From Actinomycetes bacterium (GTDB lineage Bacteria; Actinomycetota; Actinomycetes; Nanopelagicales; Nanopelagicaceae), in the NCBI GenBank assembly GCA_025355805.1, contig JANXYY010000036.1:1-46208 (forward strand): 46,208 bases of DNA, read 5' to 3'. Shown in pieces: positions 1 through 8,912 of this stretch. Position 1 is the stretch's first letter; every line of letters starts with the position of its first letter. The notes below the pieces were generated by a model. It worked only from the letters and a program-made list of their open reading frames with translations, made no database searches and was not told the DNA's origin. The position numbers were made by a program, and so were the translations under genes.

Positions 1-233
1 GGTTCAAGTCGCGGTTCTTCCACTACGCTAGTAACTTTTGATTTCGCGCCATGGTGGTCGTTGGGGAATTTTTTTGGAATCTCCCGCCGATCCAGTAGTT
101 TTACCCCGACCCGAAAGTTTGGGGTTGCACACCAAACAGATGAACAGCGGGAGATTCCTAAAAAATTCCCCAACGACCACCATGGCGCGAAATCAAAAGT
201 TACTAGCGTAGTGGAAGAACCGCGACTTGAACC
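1..233. repeat. Near-perfect 87-bp inverted repeat with 59-base loop
   Basis: Bases 1-87 are the reverse complement of 147-233 with a single mismatch (75 versus 159). The loop 88-146 holds a smaller stem, ACCCC at 103-107 against GGGGT at 121-125. The left arm starts at base 1, so the repeat may continue outside the window. No transposase or target duplication is visible. The arm contains a sequence like a tRNA T-loop near its outer end, but it does not fold as a tRNA. It may be a miniature inverted-repeat element, a large hairpin beyond ychF, or a fold-back assembly or amplification artefact if a contig ends here. The rest of 1-319 shows no gene or clear terminator. Confidence 0.9.
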
Positions 234-319
234 CGTTATTATGAGAAAATTAACAGGATATGGGCATAAAACTTCTGCGAATAGGCTCCGGCACGCTCAA
301 CCTCGCACGCCGTGAACCA

Positions 320-1393
320 CTAAACGTTGAAGCGGAACTCCACGACGTCGCCGTCGGCCATTACGTATTCTTTCCCCTCAATTCGAACTTTTCCGGCCGC
401 TTTAGCCGCGGCCATTGAGCCAGCAGCAACTAAATCCACGTAGGAAACAACTTCAGCTTTTATGAAGCCTTTTTGAAAATCTGTATGAATCACGCCAGCC
501 GCGGCGGGGGCAGTGTCACCCTTTGAAATCGTCCAGGCGCGCGATTCTTTCGGCCCCGCAGTGAGATAAGTCTGCAATCCAAGAGTGTTGAAGCCGACGC
601 GAGCAAGTGTTGCAAGTCCCGGTTCATGCAATCCAATACTTTCGAGCAATTCAAGAGCATCAGCATCATCAAGTTCAGAGAGTTCAGCCTCGGTTTTAGC
701 GTCAAGCAAAATTGCCTCAGAAGGTGCGACGAGCGATGCCAAAGTGTTCCGCAATTCTGGATCCGCCAACTCCACCGCATCTACGTTGAAGACATAAATG
801 AATGGCTTAGCCGTCAACAAGTGCAATTCGCGAACTGAGTCGACGTCAAATCCCATCGCAAACAACGTCTTGCCAGTTTCGATAATCGCCTTGGCAGCCT
901 TAACCGCTGCAAGTAACTCGACCTTCTCTTTAGATAATCGAGCCTCTTTTTCGATTCGAGGCAAAGCTTTTTCGATCGTCTGTAGATCAGCCATCGCGAG
1001 TTCGGTATTAATCGTTTCAATATCGCTACGTGGATCAATTCGCCCATCTACATGCACTACGTCGGGGTCGGTAAAAACGCGAATCACCTGGCAGATCGCG
1101 TCCGATTCACGGATGTTGGCCAAGAACTTATTTCCCAGTCCTGCGCCTTCACTTGCTCCTTTAACGATGCCAGCGATGTCCACAAACGAGACCACTGCAG
1201 GCAGTTGCTTCTCCGAATTGAAGATCTTCGCTAGGACATCAAGGCGCGCATCGGGCACCCCTACTACCCCGACGTTGGGCTCAATGGTGGCAAATGGATA
1301 GTTCGCCGCAAGCACGTTGTTTTTAGTAAGGGCGTTAAAAAGAGTGGATTTGCCCACGTTGGGGAGACCGACGATTCCGATACTTAGGCTCAC
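320..1393 (-). CDS. ychF: Redox-regulated ATPase YchF (OLA1-type GTPase family)
   Basis: At 357 aa it has the usual YchF length. It begins with SIGIVGLPNVGKSTLFNALT, whose G1 loop GLPNVGKST lies at residues 9-17, and it carries FVDIAGIVKGAS (switch II region) and a C-terminal TGS domain ending in GDVVEFRFNV. The family is known to bind ATP rather than GTP, to associate with ribosomes and to act in stress and translation control. The start is a GTG. No Shine-Dalgarno sequence precedes it; a TAGGCT box nine bases upstream suggests a nearly leaderless mRNA. It is divergent from the membrane protein gene at 1453. Confidence 0.97.
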   Translation of the reverse strand: MSLSIGIVGLPNVGKSTLFNALTKNNVLAANYPFATIEPNVGVVGVPDARLDVLAKIFNSEKQLPAVVSFVDIAGIVKGASEGAGLGNKFLANIRESDAICQVIRVFTDPDVVHVDGRIDPRSDIETINTELAMADLQTIEKALPRIEKEARLSKEKVELLAAVKAAKAIIETGKTLFAMGFDVDSVRELHLLTAKPFIYVFNVDAVELADPELRNTLASLVAPSEAILLDAKTEAELSELDDADALELLESIGLHEPGLATLARVGFNTLGLQTYLTAGPKESRAWTISKGDTAPAAAGVIHTDFQKGFIKAEVVSYVDLVAAGSMAAAKAAGKVRIEGKEYVMADGDVVEFRFNV

Positions 1394-1402
1394 GAGAGGG
1401 TA

Positions 1403-1408
1403 AGCCTA
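1403..1408 (-). promoter_or_regulatory. Candidate -10 box of ychF
   Basis: TAGGCT on the minus strand ends nine bases before the GTG of ychF, which predicts an untranslated leader of about two bases. No good -35 hexamer is seen. Confidence 0.45.
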
Positions 1409-1452
1409 CGGCCTAAGTGCAAGTTGTCGGTTCACCGTGCGACGATATACGA

Positions 1453-1860
1453 GTGAGTACCTCAACCAGCAGCTCTCAACGCTCCTACCAGCCCCGTCGA
1501 AACGCGCCTCACCTGACGGCGCCCGGGCTAATAATTCTGCAGACCCTACTCATTGGTTTGGGATTGGCAGCCGAGCTTTTGGTGCGACAGAAAGTGGCCT
1601 TTTTTTCCGGAGCTGTCCTGCTTGCGACATTTGCTGGAGGGGTGCTATTTGCCCGACCCAAGATTGTGCGCCTGGCGGCCGTGGTGCCCCCGTTGGCGAC
1701 CTTCCTTGCCTTGATTCTCTTACTTCCTACCATCGGCTCATCATCATTTTCGCCGACTCGTTTGACACTCGATGTCAGCGCATCGCTTGCCAATATTGCC
1801 CCTTACTTAATTTTTGGCGCGATCGGCGCCTGGGGTATCGCTTATTATCGCAAATCATGA
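1453..1860 (+). CDS. Four-helix membrane protein, DUF6542-like
   Basis: The 135-aa product has a short Ser/Thr/Arg-rich N-terminus followed by four hydrophobic segments: [55 protein letters not shown] and [16 protein letters not shown]. It resembles the actinobacterial DUF6542 proteins found beside ispH and xseA; function unknown. I chose GTG 1453 over upstream in-frame codons because the extra residues look non-coding and AT-rich promoter-like bases lie at 1441-1450. Its last 16 bases overlap the 3' end of convergent ispH. Confidence 0.7.
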   Translation: MSTSTSSSQRSYQPRRNAPHLTAPGLIILQTLLIGLGLAAELLVRQKVAFFSGAVLLATFAGGVLFARPKIVRLAAVVPPLATFLALILLLPTIGSSSFSPTRLTLDVSASLANIAPYLIFGAIGAWGIAYYRKS

Positions 1861-2801
1861 TTGCGTAAGTCGCGACGCAATTCAGGTGGCAGGGCAAAAA
1901 GTAGACTCTCTTGGCTTGAGGTAATTATTTTAACGTCTTCAAAACCATGACTTTTTAAGACGGCCAAGAGATCATCGACGAGTATTTCTGGTACCGATGC
2001 GCCACTAGTGACGCCGATGGTATTCACGCCTTCCAACCAAACATCTTGTACCTCGGCTGCGTAATCAATGAGATGGGCCGCTCGCGCACCCTCTTCAAGT
2101 GCAACTTCGACTAGGCGTACGGAGTTGGATGAGTTGGCAGAGCCCACTACCAGTACAAGATCACATTCGCCGGCGATTTGTTTAATCGCTCCCTGCCGAT
2201 TTTGAGTTGCGTAGCAGATGTCATCGCTTGGTGGGTCGATCAGTTTTGGAAAGCGTTTGCGTAATGCGGCAACCGTGGCGAGTGTTTCATCAACGCTAAG
2301 CGTTGTCTGACTCAGCCAAGCCAATTTTTCCTCGTTACGCACGTTAACTCGTCCAACATCATCGGCTCCGTCAACAACGTGTACGTGATTCGGGGCTTCC
2401 CCCGCTGTCCCAATAACTTCTTCGTGACCTTCATGACCGATCAAAAGGATGTCGTAATCTTCGGCAGCAAAACGACGCGCTTCGTAATGCACCTTCGTTA
2501 CAAGCGGACACGTCGCATCAATAGTTTTGAGTGAGCGCGCCTTTGCCTCTTCGTGGACTACCGGGGCGACACCATGTGCTGAGAAGATGACGATAGCTCC
2601 TTCGGGCACTTCATCGGTCTCCTCGACAAATATGGCACCCCGCTTTTCCAGGGTATCGACAACGAACTTATTGTGAACGATCTGCTTACGTACGTACACG
2701 GGGGCGCCATAGACATCAAGGGCTTTCTCGACCGTCTGCACCGCCCGATCGACACCCGCGCAATAGCCACGTGGGGCCGCCAGCAATACGCGTTTTGACA
2801 C
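1845..2801 (-). CDS. ispH: 4-hydroxy-3-methylbut-2-enyl diphosphate reductase
   Basis: IspH (LytB) does the last step of the MEP isoprenoid pathway, reducing HMBPP to IPP and DMAPP with a [4Fe-4S] cluster. The three cluster cysteines are at C14 (PRGYCAGV), C98 (DATCPLV) and C196 ([10 protein letters not shown]); the proton relay glutamate is in the GHEGHEEV segment near residue 128. Length is 318 aa, normal for the family. The start is GTG, and the -10 box TAGACT sits exactly six bases before it, so the mRNA is probably leaderless. It is convergent and slightly overlapping with the membrane gene at 1453, and divergent from xseA. Confidence 0.97.
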   Translation of the reverse strand: MSKRVLLAAPRGYCAGVDRAVQTVEKALDVYGAPVYVRKQIVHNKFVVDTLEKRGAIFVEETDEVPEGAIVIFSAHGVAPVVHEEAKARSLKTIDATCPLVTKVHYEARRFAAEDYDILLIGHEGHEEVIGTAGEAPNHVHVVDGADDVGRVNVRNEEKLAWLSQTTLSVDETLATVAALRKRFPKLIDPPSDDICYATQNRQGAIKQIAGECDLVLVVGSANSSNSVRLVEVALEEGARAAHLIDYAAEVQDVWLEGVNTIGVTSGASVPEILVDDLLAVLKSHGFEDVKIITSSQESLLFALPPELRRDLRNHDLR

Positions 2802-2807
2802 GGCGTA

Positions 2808-2813
2808 AGTCTA
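2808..2813 (-). promoter_or_regulatory. -10 box of ispH (leaderless)
   Basis: TAGACT on the minus strand, then six bases, then the GTG start codon. No Shine-Dalgarno sequence intervenes. Confidence 0.6.
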
Positions 2814-2859
2814 TTGGCTCTATCCCGTTTCCTTTGTCTCGAACTTCTCAGGACACATC

Positions 2860-2865
2860 TACGCT
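2860..2865 (+). promoter_or_regulatory. -10 box of xseA (leaderless)
   Basis: TACGCT, then six bases, then the ATG of xseA. It is back to back with the ispH promoter inside a 70-base divergent gap. Confidence 0.6.
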
Positions 2866-2871
2866 GGTCGT

Positions 2872-4020
2872 ATGGAAACGAGCGAGGAGAACCCTGCTCC
2901 GGTTCGCGTTATTTCGGCGGCGATCGGTGAATATGTTGGACGGCTCGGACCGGTCTGGGTTGAAGGCGAAATCGCCGAGATGACTGCGCGACCAGGAACG
3001 ATCATGGCCTTTATGAGGTTGAAAGACCCTTCAGTTGATATGTCGATTTCAGTCTCAATTCCGAAGGCCATTATAAAATCGGTTAGCGTCGAACCGCTAC
3101 CTCCAAACGCCTTGATCAAAGTTTTCGGACGCATCTCTTGGTATGCACCACGAGGGTCGATTTCGCTCATGGCCAAATCCATCGCGTTGGTTGGTCAAGG
3201 CGAACTATTGGCTCGGATTGAAGCGCTGCGAAATCTACTCGCTGCCGAGGGGCTCTTTGCCGATTCCAGGAAGCGTCCCCTGCCATTCTTACCACGCAAG
3301 ATAGGACTAATTTGCGGCAGAGCCAGCGCCGCCGAACATGACGTCGTTGAAAATGCCAAGCGTCGTTGGCCGGCCGTCGAATTCGAGATTAGAGAAGTCG
3401 CGGTACAGGGCATAAATGCGGTCATTGAAGTAAGCGCAGCGATTAGAGAACTGGATGGAATTTCAGACGTTGATGTAATTATCATCACTCGCGGCGGCGG
3501 CTCTTTCGAAGATTTGCTCCCATTCAGCGATGAAGGTTTGATTCGCCTAGTCGCAAAATGTGTCACGCCGATTGTTAGCGCCATCGGTCACGAGCAGGAT
3601 GCTCCCCTGTTGGATTTGGTCGCCGATCTAAGAGCCTCTACACCAACTGATGCAGCGAAACGCGTTGTACCCGATGTGCAAGAGCAATCTGCTCTGATCC
3701 AGGCCCTGAAAGACCGCTCACGCCGCAAACTTGTTTCGCTGCTGGATCATGAAAAGGCAAAACTGTCGTCGCTTTTGTCGAGGCCAGTCATTGCAGACCC
3801 TGGCACCATCGTTACCACACGCTACGAAGTAATCGCCTCGCTTGTAGCCCGAGCACGTGCCATGTCACCACAGGCAACTCTCGATCGCGGTTACGCAGTT
3901 GTTCAATCGGAGATGGGGGTCGTCATCAGGAGCGCCAAGTCTGTGCATCAGGGACAACGGTTACGATTGCGACTAGCCGAGGGTATCGCCATAGCGGTAG
4001 CAGAAGGAGAGAATCCATGA
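2872..4020 (+). CDS. xseA: Exodeoxyribonuclease VII large subunit
   Basis: XseA is the catalytic subunit of the single-strand-specific exonuclease VII. Residues 10-105 form the OB-fold DNA-binding domain; the catalytic core carries GLICGRASAAEHD (145-157), RGGGS (207-211), GHEQD (239-243) and ADLRASTPTDAA (251-262). At 382 aa it is shorter than the E. coli enzyme, mainly in the C-terminal coiled-coil part, which is common in actinobacteria. The start is set by a -10 box six bases upstream. xseB overlaps its stop by four bases (ATGA), indicating a coupled two-gene operon. Confidence 0.96.
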   Translation: METSEENPAPVRVISAAIGEYVGRLGPVWVEGEIAEMTARPGTIMAFMRLKDPSVDMSISVSIPKAIIKSVSVEPLPPNALIKVFGRISWYAPRGSISLMAKSIALVGQGELLARIEALRNLLAAEGLFADSRKRPLPFLPRKIGLICGRASAAEHDVVENAKRRWPAVEFEIREVAVQGINAVIEVSAAIRELDGISDVDVIIITRGGGSFEDLLPFSDEGLIRLVAKCVTPIVSAIGHEQDAPLLDLVADLRASTPTDAAKRVVPDVQEQSALIQALKDRSRRKLVSLLDHEKAKLSSLLSRPVIADPGTIVTTRYEVIASLVARARAMSPQATLDRGYAVVQSEMGVVIRSAKSVHQGQRLRLRLAEGIAIAVAEGENP

Positions 4021-4217
4021 GCCAAGAGAGTATTTCGTACGAAGCCGCTCGCGATGAATTGATCTCGGTCGTCACTCGACTAGAGGCCGGTGGTACCACG
4101 CTAGAAGAGTCGCTGACACTTTGGGAACGCGGTGAAGAGTTGGCGAAAATCTGCCAATCATGGTTGGACGGGGCGCGCACTCGACTTGAATCAGCGCGCT
4201 CGCTCCTCGGCGATTGA
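4017..4217 (+). CDS. xseB: Exodeoxyribonuclease VII small subunit
   Basis: The 66-aa helical protein with SYEAARDELISVVTRLEAGG and ESLTLWERGEELAKIC matches the XseB family, several copies of which bind the coiled coil of XseA. The start ATG overlaps the xseA stop in ATGA, with an AGGAG ribosome binding site inside the end of xseA. Its final 27 bases overlap the 3' end of the convergent dehydrogenase gene. Confidence 0.93.
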   Translation: MSQESISYEAARDELISVVTRLEAGGTTLEESLTLWERGEELAKICQSWLDGARTRLESARSLLGD

Positions 4218-4985
4218 GTTGCCACCATCGATGATCAGACACTGTCCAGTTAGATAGCCGGCAGCAGGACTGGCGATAAAGGCGACGGCAGAAGCAATTT
4301 CATCCACTCGCCCACTTCTACCCATCGGGCTCAAGTCACCCTCCACTCGCTCGCCCTCAGTTTGCGACAAACTGGCAATCCAGCCAGGGGCAATTGCATT
4401 CACCGTAATTCCATATTGCGCATAATCCAGAGCCATCGATCGAGTGAGTCCGACTAGTCCAGCTTTAGCCGACGCATATGCGGCCTCGCCGCGCATCGCC
4501 ATCGCGGGACCCGTAACACTCGCAATATTGATAATCCGACCGAAGCCTTCATCCATCATGTCCGAGAGGGCCGCGCGCGAAACAAGGAATGCACTTTCAA
4601 GATTTCTCGAAAGGCTCTCACGGAACGCCGTGGGGCTCAGTAAATGAGCCATGCCACTCTCAGGACTTCCCACTTTCGCTTTACTCGTCATTCCTGCGTT
4701 ATTAACCAGAATGTCGATCGAACCATGAGCAGCACGACTAGTTTCAACCAATTCTTCGACGCATTCAGCATCGGTCAGATCGCCGATGAAACCAATTACG
4801 TCGATTCCATGGTCGCGCAACTCTCTTACCCGATCGTGAATACGTGGGGTCGTTGAAGCGATGGTGATTCGAGCCCCGAGGTCACCGAGAAAACGGGCAC
4901 TCGCAAATCCGATCCCGACGTCACTGCCAGCGCCAGTCACTAATGCGGAGCGGCCGCTGAGGCTTAATTGTTCGTAGATCGTCAT
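4191..4985 (-). CDS. Short-chain dehydrogenase/reductase, FabG-like
   Basis: A classical SDR of 264 aa, with the nucleotide-binding motif TGAGSDVGIG (17-26), NNAG (95-98), catalytic Ser156 in IINIASVTG, and Tyr170-xxx-Lys174 (YASAKAG). The C-terminal YLTGQCLIIDGG is typical of FabG-type oxidoreductases. The substrate cannot be read from sequence; it could be a 3-oxoacyl reductase or a sugar or secondary-metabolite dehydrogenase. It has its own leaderless promoter at 4992-4997, just after the end of the permease gene. Its 3' end overlaps xseB by 27 bases. Confidence 0.88.
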   Translation of the reverse strand: MTIYEQLSLSGRSALVTGAGSDVGIGFASARFLGDLGARITIASTTPRIHDRVRELRDHGIDVIGFIGDLTDAECVEELVETSRAAHGSIDILVNNAGMTSKAKVGSPESGMAHLLSPTAFRESLSRNLESAFLVSRAALSDMMDEGFGRIINIASVTGPAMAMRGEAAYASAKAGLVGLTRSMALDYAQYGITVNAIAPGWIASLSQTEGERVEGDLSPMGRSGRVDEIASAVAFIASPAAGYLTGQCLIIDGGNSIAEERAR

Positions 4986-4991
4986 GCGAAC

Positions 4992-4997
4992 ACCCTA
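4992..4997 (-). promoter_or_regulatory. -10 box of the SDR gene (leaderless)
   Basis: TAGGGT on the minus strand, six bases before the ATG at 4985; it occupies the 12-base gap after the permease stop codon. Confidence 0.55.
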
Positions 4998-5792
4998 TTA
5001 GGACTTGATCAGGGCGCCAGCCCACCTGCCGCGTAATCCAATGACAATGAAAACACTTAAAAGGACCAAGCAAATGCTCAATGCGATCGCACCCGCGGGA
5101 TCGGTTTCAAGAGCCAGGTATACCTCGAGCGGCAGAGTTCGCGTTGTGCCAGGAAATGACCCAGCGAAGGTGATCGTGGCACCGAATTCACCGAGTGCTC
5201 TAGCCCAGCAGAGCAAAACTCCCGCTGCGATACCAGGAAGTGCACTCGGTATCAAAACTTTACGGAATATTTGAAAATTATTAGCCCCATCGACGCGCGC
5301 CGCTTCTTCCAAGGCGATTGGCACCTGGACAAAGGCACTTTCGACCGCGAGAACTAGAAATGGCATCGCGACAAAGGCTTCTGCAATCACGACCGCGACC
5401 GTCGTGAAGGGAATTGAATAACCGGTTATTCGATAGAGCGGTCCACCAATAACTCCGCGCCGACCTAGTAGTTGAAGGAGGGCCACGCCACCGACCACCG
5501 GTGGCATCACCAATGGCATTAGAACCAACGACCGCATCAAGCTGACTAATTTTTTCGAACCACGCGCCAGCCACCAAGCCAGAGGGACGCCAAGCACCAA
5601 TGCAAGAGCGGTTGCTGCTGTACTCGTGATTAGTGAAAGCACCAACGCCTGACGCACTTCGACTTGCATGATTATCGAACCCAAGCGATGCCAGGGAGTT
5701 CGGATCGCGAGCGCTAGTGCAGGGAAGACTAAAAGCGCGAATCCGAAGGAGGCAGGAACCAATAAAATTGCGCTATACCTCCGTGCCTTCAC
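4998..5792 (-). CDS. modB: ABC transporter permease, molybdate (ModB) type
   Basis: The 264-aa integral membrane protein has about six hydrophobic segments and the permease EAA loop at residues 162-181 (EEAARVDGANNFQIFRKVLI), through which it would contact an ATPase. The LMPLVMPPVVGGVALLQLLG segment is typical of molybdate/tungstate permeases. The GTG start follows directly on the stop codon of the upstream TOBE regulator (TAA then GTG), so translation is probably coupled. No binding-protein gene (modA) or ATPase gene (modC) is found next to it, so partners must be encoded elsewhere or lost. A sulfate-type permease is the alternative. Confidence 0.85.
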   Translation of the reverse strand: MKARRYSAILLVPASFGFALLVFPALALAIRTPWHRLGSIIMQVEVRQALVLSLITSTAATALALVLGVPLAWWLARGSKKLVSLMRSLVLMPLVMPPVVGGVALLQLLGRRGVIGGPLYRITGYSIPFTTVAVVIAEAFVAMPFLVLAVESAFVQVPIALEEAARVDGANNFQIFRKVLIPSALPGIAAGVLLCWARALGEFGATITFAGSFPGTTRTLPLEVYLALETDPAGAIALSICLVLLSVFIVIGLRGRWAGALIKS

Positions 5793-6194
5793 TTAACGAC
5801 TTTCAACAATGACATTCGTGGCCTTAATTACGGCCGTCGCTCGATCACCGGGTTGCAACCCAAGTTCATCCACTGCCTCGGCAGTGAGCAAACTTACGAC
5901 GCGATGCCCACCAGATTGAATCTCGACGACGGCCACCAGACCATCGACTTCAACTCGCGTGACGATCCCCGGAAACCGATTGCGGGCAGAGACGGTGCCA
6001 GAGCGCGCGTCAACGATCGAGAGCGCACCATCGCGGGCCAGGGTCGCCAACTCCGTTCCATCGACGCTCTGACGACCTGAGCCGTCTTTAGCAACGGTAA
6101 GTCGTCCAGCCTCTATCCAACGACGCACGGTATCGTCAGATACGCCGAGTAACTCTGCCGCTTCACTAATCCGATATCTCCGATTTTGCGTCAT
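5793..6194 (-). CDS. MerR/excisionase-type HTH plus TOBE molybdate-binding protein
   Basis: The 133-aa protein has an N-terminal helix-turn-helix (residues 5-35, RISEAAELLGVSDDTVRRWI), a linker, and a C-terminal TOBE/Mop fold (about 66-130, SARNRFPGIVTRVEVDGLVAVVEI), the small oxyanion-binding domain of molybdate proteins. It likely senses molybdate or tungstate and may regulate the permease gene that follows without a gap. Fusions of this kind are known in actinobacteria next to modA-modB. The start is supported by a TATTCT -10 box seven bases upstream. Confidence 0.85.
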   Translation of the reverse strand: MTQNRRYRISEAAELLGVSDDTVRRWIEAGRLTVAKDGSGRQSVDGTELATLARDGALSIVDARSGTVSARNRFPGIVTRVEVDGLVAVVEIQSGGHRVVSLLTAEAVDELGLQPGDRATAVIKATNVIVESR

Positions 6195-6201
6195 AAGGGT
6201 G

Positions 6202-6207
6202 AGAATA
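6202..6207 (-). promoter_or_regulatory. -10 box of the HTH-TOBE gene
   Basis: TATTCT on the minus strand, seven bases before the ATG; it would drive the regulator-permease pair as a leaderless mRNA. Confidence 0.55.
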
Positions 6208-6238
6208 CGACCGCAGATGCGCCCTTGTCACGCTTGAC

Positions 6239-6244
6239 TACCCT
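6239..6244 (+). promoter_or_regulatory. -10 box of glpX (leaderless)
   Basis: TACCCT, then six bases, then ATG 6251. This supports ATG 6251 rather than the in-frame TTG at 6245. Confidence 0.6.
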
Positions 6245-6250
6245 TTGACT

Positions 6251-7213
6251 ATGAACCCATTGTCAGATGTAACGAGTCGTAACCTGGCCCTCGAGCTGGT
6301 CAGAGTCACCGAATCGGCTGCCATTGCAGCGGGCCGCTTTGTTGGCCGAGGCGATAAAAATATCGCCGACGGCGCCGCAGTGGATGCGATGCGACGAATG
6401 ATCAGCACCGTTGCAATGAAGGGCGTAGTTGTTATCGGCGAAGGCGAAAAGGATCAGGCGCCCATGCTCTTCAACGGCGAATTGGTGGGCGATGGAACCG
6501 GACCAGCATGTGATGTCGCCGTTGATCCGATCGACGGTACGACGCTGGCAGCGAAAGGTATGGCAAATGCTATTGCCGTTATCGCTCTCTCGAATCGAGG
6601 GTCGATGTTTGATCCCTCGGCAGTTTTTTATATGGATAAATTAGTAACTGGTCCGGAAGCAGCCGATCTCGTCGATATCACGATTCCGGTCGGTGAAAAT
6701 ATTCGAAGAGTGGCGCGCGCTAAGAAGGAGCCAACCTCGTCGGTCACTGTCGTGATTCTCGATCGGCCTCGTCACGAGAAATTGGCACAGGAGATTCGAG
6801 AGGCAGGAGCGCGCATCAAATACATTACCGATGGCGATGTAGCGGGTGCTGTTATGGCCGCGCGAGATGACACCGGAATAGATCTACTTATGGGAATTGG
6901 TGGCACACCTGAAGGAATTATCGCCGCTTGCGCGATGAAATGCCTGGGCGGGGTGATTCAGGCGCGACTGTATCCGCGCAATGACGAAGAACGACAGAAA
7001 GCAATCCAGGCCGGGCACGATCTCGATCGAGTACTCAGCACGAATGACCTCGTGAAAGGCGACGACGTTTTCTTTGCTGCCACCGGGATCACCGACGGCG
7101 AATTGCTCCGCGGGGTTCGCTATTCGGGCCGCGGCATGACCTCTAATTCGATCGTAATGCGAGGAAGATCACGGACCATCCGACTCATCTCGAGCGAGCA
7201 TCCACCGGAGTAG
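6251..7213 (+). CDS. glpX: Fructose-1,6-bisphosphatase class II
   Basis: The 320-aa GlpX-type phosphatase converts fructose 1,6-bisphosphate to fructose 6-phosphate in gluconeogenesis. Metal and phosphate site motifs are GEGEKD (63-68) and DPIDGTT (92-98), followed by the downstream [10 protein letters not shown]. The class II enzyme is the sole FBPase in many actinobacteria, and its pairing with a fumarase gene is conserved. The start is fixed by the -10 box at 6239-6244. The fumarase gene begins 38 bases after the stop but has its own promoter. Confidence 0.96.
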   Translation: MNPLSDVTSRNLALELVRVTESAAIAAGRFVGRGDKNIADGAAVDAMRRMISTVAMKGVVVIGEGEKDQAPMLFNGELVGDGTGPACDVAVDPIDGTTLAAKGMANAIAVIALSNRGSMFDPSAVFYMDKLVTGPEAADLVDITIPVGENIRRVARAKKEPTSSVTVVILDRPRHEKLAQEIREAGARIKYITDGDVAGAVMAARDDTGIDLLMGIGGTPEGIIAACAMKCLGGVIQARLYPRNDEERQKAIQAGHDLDRVLSTNDLVKGDDVFFAATGITDGELLRGVRYSGRGMTSNSIVMRGRSRTIRLISSEHPPE

Positions 7214-7239
7214 CGAGAGTCGGTCTTCAAATCTCGGCG

Positions 7240-7245
7240 TAGGCT
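7240..7245 (+). promoter_or_regulatory. -10 box of fumarase gene (leaderless)
   Basis: TAGGCT, then six bases, then ATG 7252; no Shine-Dalgarno sequence. Confidence 0.6.
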
Positions 7246-7251
7246 GGCGGC

Positions 7252-8910
7252 ATGCCCGAATTCAGTTATTCAGACCTATTACCTATCGGTCCAGATTCGA
7301 CCAAGTACCGGTTAATCAGCACCAACGGAGTCAAATTAGTTGAAGGTGCAGGGCGCCAGTTCTTGCAAGTGGAGCCTGAAGCGATTCGCCTACTCACTGA
7401 AACGGCGATGCACGACATTTCGCACTACCTACGTCCGGCGCATCTGTCTCAGTTGAGACGAATCATTGATGACCCAGAGGCGTCAGCAAATGATCGCTTC
7501 GTCGCTCTCGATCTCTTGAAGAACGCGAACATCGCGGCCGGGGGTGTTCTGCCGATGTGTCAGGACACCGGGACCGCGATCATTTCCGCCAAACGTGGAC
7601 GACAAGTTCTCACTCCGGGCAACGATGAAGAATTTATTGCTCGCGGTGTTTACGACGCATTCACAACACTCAACCTGCGCTACTCGCAGATGGCGCCAAT
7701 AAACATGTGGGAGGAGCGAAACACTGGAAATAATTTGCCTGCGCAGATCGAAATCTATTCCGACACTAAGCCAGGGCACGAAAACGAGTACTCATTTCTG
7801 TTCGTGGCAAAGGGCGGTGGGAGCGCTAACAAGTCTTTCCTCTACCAAGAAACCAAAGCCGTCTTGAACCCTAAATCACTGATGTCTTTTCTTGATGAGA
7901 AATTGCGTTCACTCGGCACCGCCGCATGCCCCCCCTATCACCTAGCTATTGTTATCGGTGGAACGACGGCGGAGTACGCAGTTAAGACCGCGAAACTGGC
8001 TAGTACGAAGTACTTAGATTCGCTGCCGCTTTCTGGTGATGGAAAAACCGGACATGGTTTTCGCGATGTTGAAATGGAAGGCGAGGTCTTAAAGCTTACC
8101 CAGGGCTTTGGAATCGGCGCGCAGTTCGGTGGCAAATACTTCTGCCACGATGTCCGCGTGATTCGGCTGCCAAGGCATGGGGCGTCTCTGCCGATCGCGA
8201 TCGCAGTCTCCTGCTCGGCCGATCGCCAGGCTCTTGGAAAGATCACCGCTGAGGGCATTTTCATCGAACAGTTGGAAGTTGAGCCCGCCCATTTCTTGCC
8301 GGAAACTACAGATGAACATCTTGATGACAACGTCGTGCGCATAGATCTGAATCAACCAATGAATAAAATCCGCGAGGAACTTTCAAAGTGGCCTGTTAAA
8401 ACTCGTTTGTCACTCAACGGATCATTGGTTGTCGCCCGCGATCTTGCACACGCAAAGATCAAAGAGCAGTTGGACGCTGGCAATCCAATGCCTGATTACC
8501 TACGCGATCACGCCGTTTATTACGCAGGTCCAGCGAAGACGCCAGTTGGTTATGCGTCTGGATCCTTCGGCCCCACTACGGCGGGACGAATGGATTCTTA
8601 TGTCGAACAATTCCAAGCTGCGGGCGGATCATTAGTGATGCTCGCGAAAGGAAATCGATCCAAGCAAGTTACCGACGCCTGCAAAAAATACGGGGGGTTT
8701 TACCTTGGGTCAATCGGCGGCCCAGCGGCGCGCCTTGCTCAGGATTGTATTAAACAAGTTGAAGTTCTCGAGTATGCAGAACTTGGTATGGAAGCCATCT
8801 GGCGAATCGAAGTCGAAGATTTTCCGGCATTCATTGTTGTCGATGACAAAGGAAATGATTTCTTTGCTGAGACCAGCAAACCACTAACGATTGGCCCTCG
8901 CACGATTTAG
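7252..8910 (+). CDS. fum: Fumarate hydratase, class I (iron-sulfur)
   Basis: The 552-aa protein combines the alpha and beta parts of class I fumarase in one chain and would interconvert fumarate and malate in the TCA cycle. The three expected [4Fe-4S] ligands are C103 (PMCQDTGT), C226 (AACPPYHL) and C321 (VSCSADRQ). The beta half has the conserved GPTTAGRMD segment. Its length matches E. coli FumA/FumB. This oxygen-sensitive class differs from FumC, which has no cluster. The stop is two bases from the end of the convergent transglycosylase-like gene. Confidence 0.96.
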   Translation: MPEFSYSDLLPIGPDSTKYRLISTNGVKLVEGAGRQFLQVEPEAIRLLTETAMHDISHYLRPAHLSQLRRIIDDPEASANDRFVALDLLKNANIAAGGVLPMCQDTGTAIISAKRGRQVLTPGNDEEFIARGVYDAFTTLNLRYSQMAPINMWEERNTGNNLPAQIEIYSDTKPGHENEYSFLFVAKGGGSANKSFLYQETKAVLNPKSLMSFLDEKLRSLGTAACPPYHLAIVIGGTTAEYAVKTAKLASTKYLDSLPLSGDGKTGHGFRDVEMEGEVLKLTQGFGIGAQFGGKYFCHDVRVIRLPRHGASLPIAIAVSCSADRQALGKITAEGIFIEQLEVEPAHFLPETTDEHLDDNVVRIDLNQPMNKIREELSKWPVKTRLSLNGSLVVARDLAHAKIKEQLDAGNPMPDYLRDHAVYYAGPAKTPVGYASGSFGPTTAGRMDSYVEQFQAAGGSLVMLAKGNRSKQVTDACKKYGGFYLGSIGGPAARLAQDCIKQVEVLEYAELGMEAIWRIEVEDFPAFIVVDDKGNDFFAETSKPLTIGPRTI

Positions 8911-8912
8911 GT

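Noticed and set aside
1-25. tRNA 3' end (a TTCAAGTC T-loop followed by TTCTTCCAC)
   Set aside because: The T stem does not pair on either arm of the inverted repeat (G52 faces G62), and no complete cloverleaf can be built from the right arm, although CTCATAA there recalls a methionine anticodon loop.
61-315. 84-codon open frame on the plus strand
   Set aside because: It runs through the loop and right arm of the inverted repeat; the translation has no recognisable domain and no ribosome binding site.
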